Below, piece after piece: positions 6,340 through 6,564 of a stretch of DNA of 6,564 nucleotides. The translations under genes and the position numbers were made by a program. Origin of the DNA: Victivallales bacterium (GTDB lineage: Bacteria; Verrucomicrobiota; Lentisphaeria; Oligosphaerales; Lenti-02); the NCBI GenBank assembly GCA_018648945.1, contig JABGQJ010000435.1:1-6564 (forward strand). The letters run 5' to 3'. A model generated the notes under the pieces. That model did not search any database, was not told the origin of the DNA, and saw nothing but the letters and a program-made list of their open reading frames with translations. Position 1 is the first letter of the stretch; each line of letters opens with the position of its first letter.

Positions 6340-6564
6340 TCATTCCCTCTTCAGGGTCTTCGCCCTCTTCAGCAGCTCCAGGAATTCCTTGCGGTATCCA
6401 TTGGGATCCCGCCGTGCACCGGTCTGGCCCAGTTCCTCGGCCAGGGCAAAGCTCGCACTCCCCTTGTAGGGGGAGTCGCGCAAGACCATGCCAAAGGCAG
6501 CCACCGACGTGGCGAACACGTAGTCGTCGGACATCTGCTTGATGCTCTTGCCCTGGTCCTTGAC
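6340..6564 (-). CDS. YfbK-like von Willebrand factor A protein, C-terminal fragment
   Basis: Only the last 74 codons are in the window; the frame is open to the right edge, and an internal ATG at 6534 is not the true start. The residues match the C-terminal domain (DUF3520 type) of YfbK-like proteins: YVFATSVAAFGMVLRDSPYK, a short Gly-Ser-Ala-Ser-Phe link, then NGYRKEFLELLKRAKTL near the end. In complete family members this follows a von Willebrand factor type A domain with a metal-ion-dependent adhesion site, usually after a signal peptide or lipid anchor, and they are often labelled Ca-activated chloride channel homologue. The biochemical role is not established. The stop TGA overlaps an ATG at 6343 as ATGA, but that ATG is attributed to repeat DNA. 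The gene probably shares a transcript with the downstream secreted hypothetical. Confidence 0.85.
   Translation of the reverse strand, partial: VKDQGKSIKQMSDDYVFATSVAAFGMVLRDSPYKGSASFALAEELGQTGARRDPNGYRKEFLELLKRAKTLKRE

Overview
The window is GC-rich bacterial DNA with dense coding, good Shine-Dalgarno sites and several GTG starts. No gene identifies the species. Three clues point to an uncultured Planctomycetota/Lentisphaerota/Verrucomicrobiota-type genome or a similar lineage, such as Armatimonadota. The clues are a short repeat whose translation reads like HRTSNAE, a secreted hypothetical protein of a kind I associate with planctomycete-like genomes, and a YfbK-like von Willebrand protein. 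This assignment is inference with low confidence.

Layout, left to right. (1) Positions 1-3098 hold a minus-strand cluster transcribed leftward in the order SSS-family sodium/solute symporter, HD-domain phosphohydrolase, YjbQ/UPF0047 protein, and an exported TraB/GumN-family protein cut by the left edge. The symporter and HD genes share a GTGA stop/start overlap. The next two gaps are 20 and 10 bases, so this looks like one operon. (2) Positions 3099-3285 are a divergent intergenic region with a nested inverted repeat. (3) Positions 3286-5569 hold a plus-strand pair: a 529-residue, mostly helical protein that I do not recognise, overlapped by 8 bases by a GntR-family regulator with an FCD ligand domain. 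(4) Across a 9-base convergent gap, a minus-strand pair occupies 5579-6564. It is the C-terminal end of a YfbK-like von Willebrand factor A protein, a roughly 100-base spacer carrying a short degenerate repeat, and a membrane-anchored or secreted hypothetical protein.

How the genes may work together: FCD-type GntR proteins commonly sense small carboxylic acids and often control divergent transport or catabolic genes. The regulator here could therefore control the symporter operon, its own operon, or both, but no clear operator is visible. No RNA genes, CRISPR array, insertion sequence or phage genes were seen. The least explained element is the 529-residue protein coupled to the regulator.
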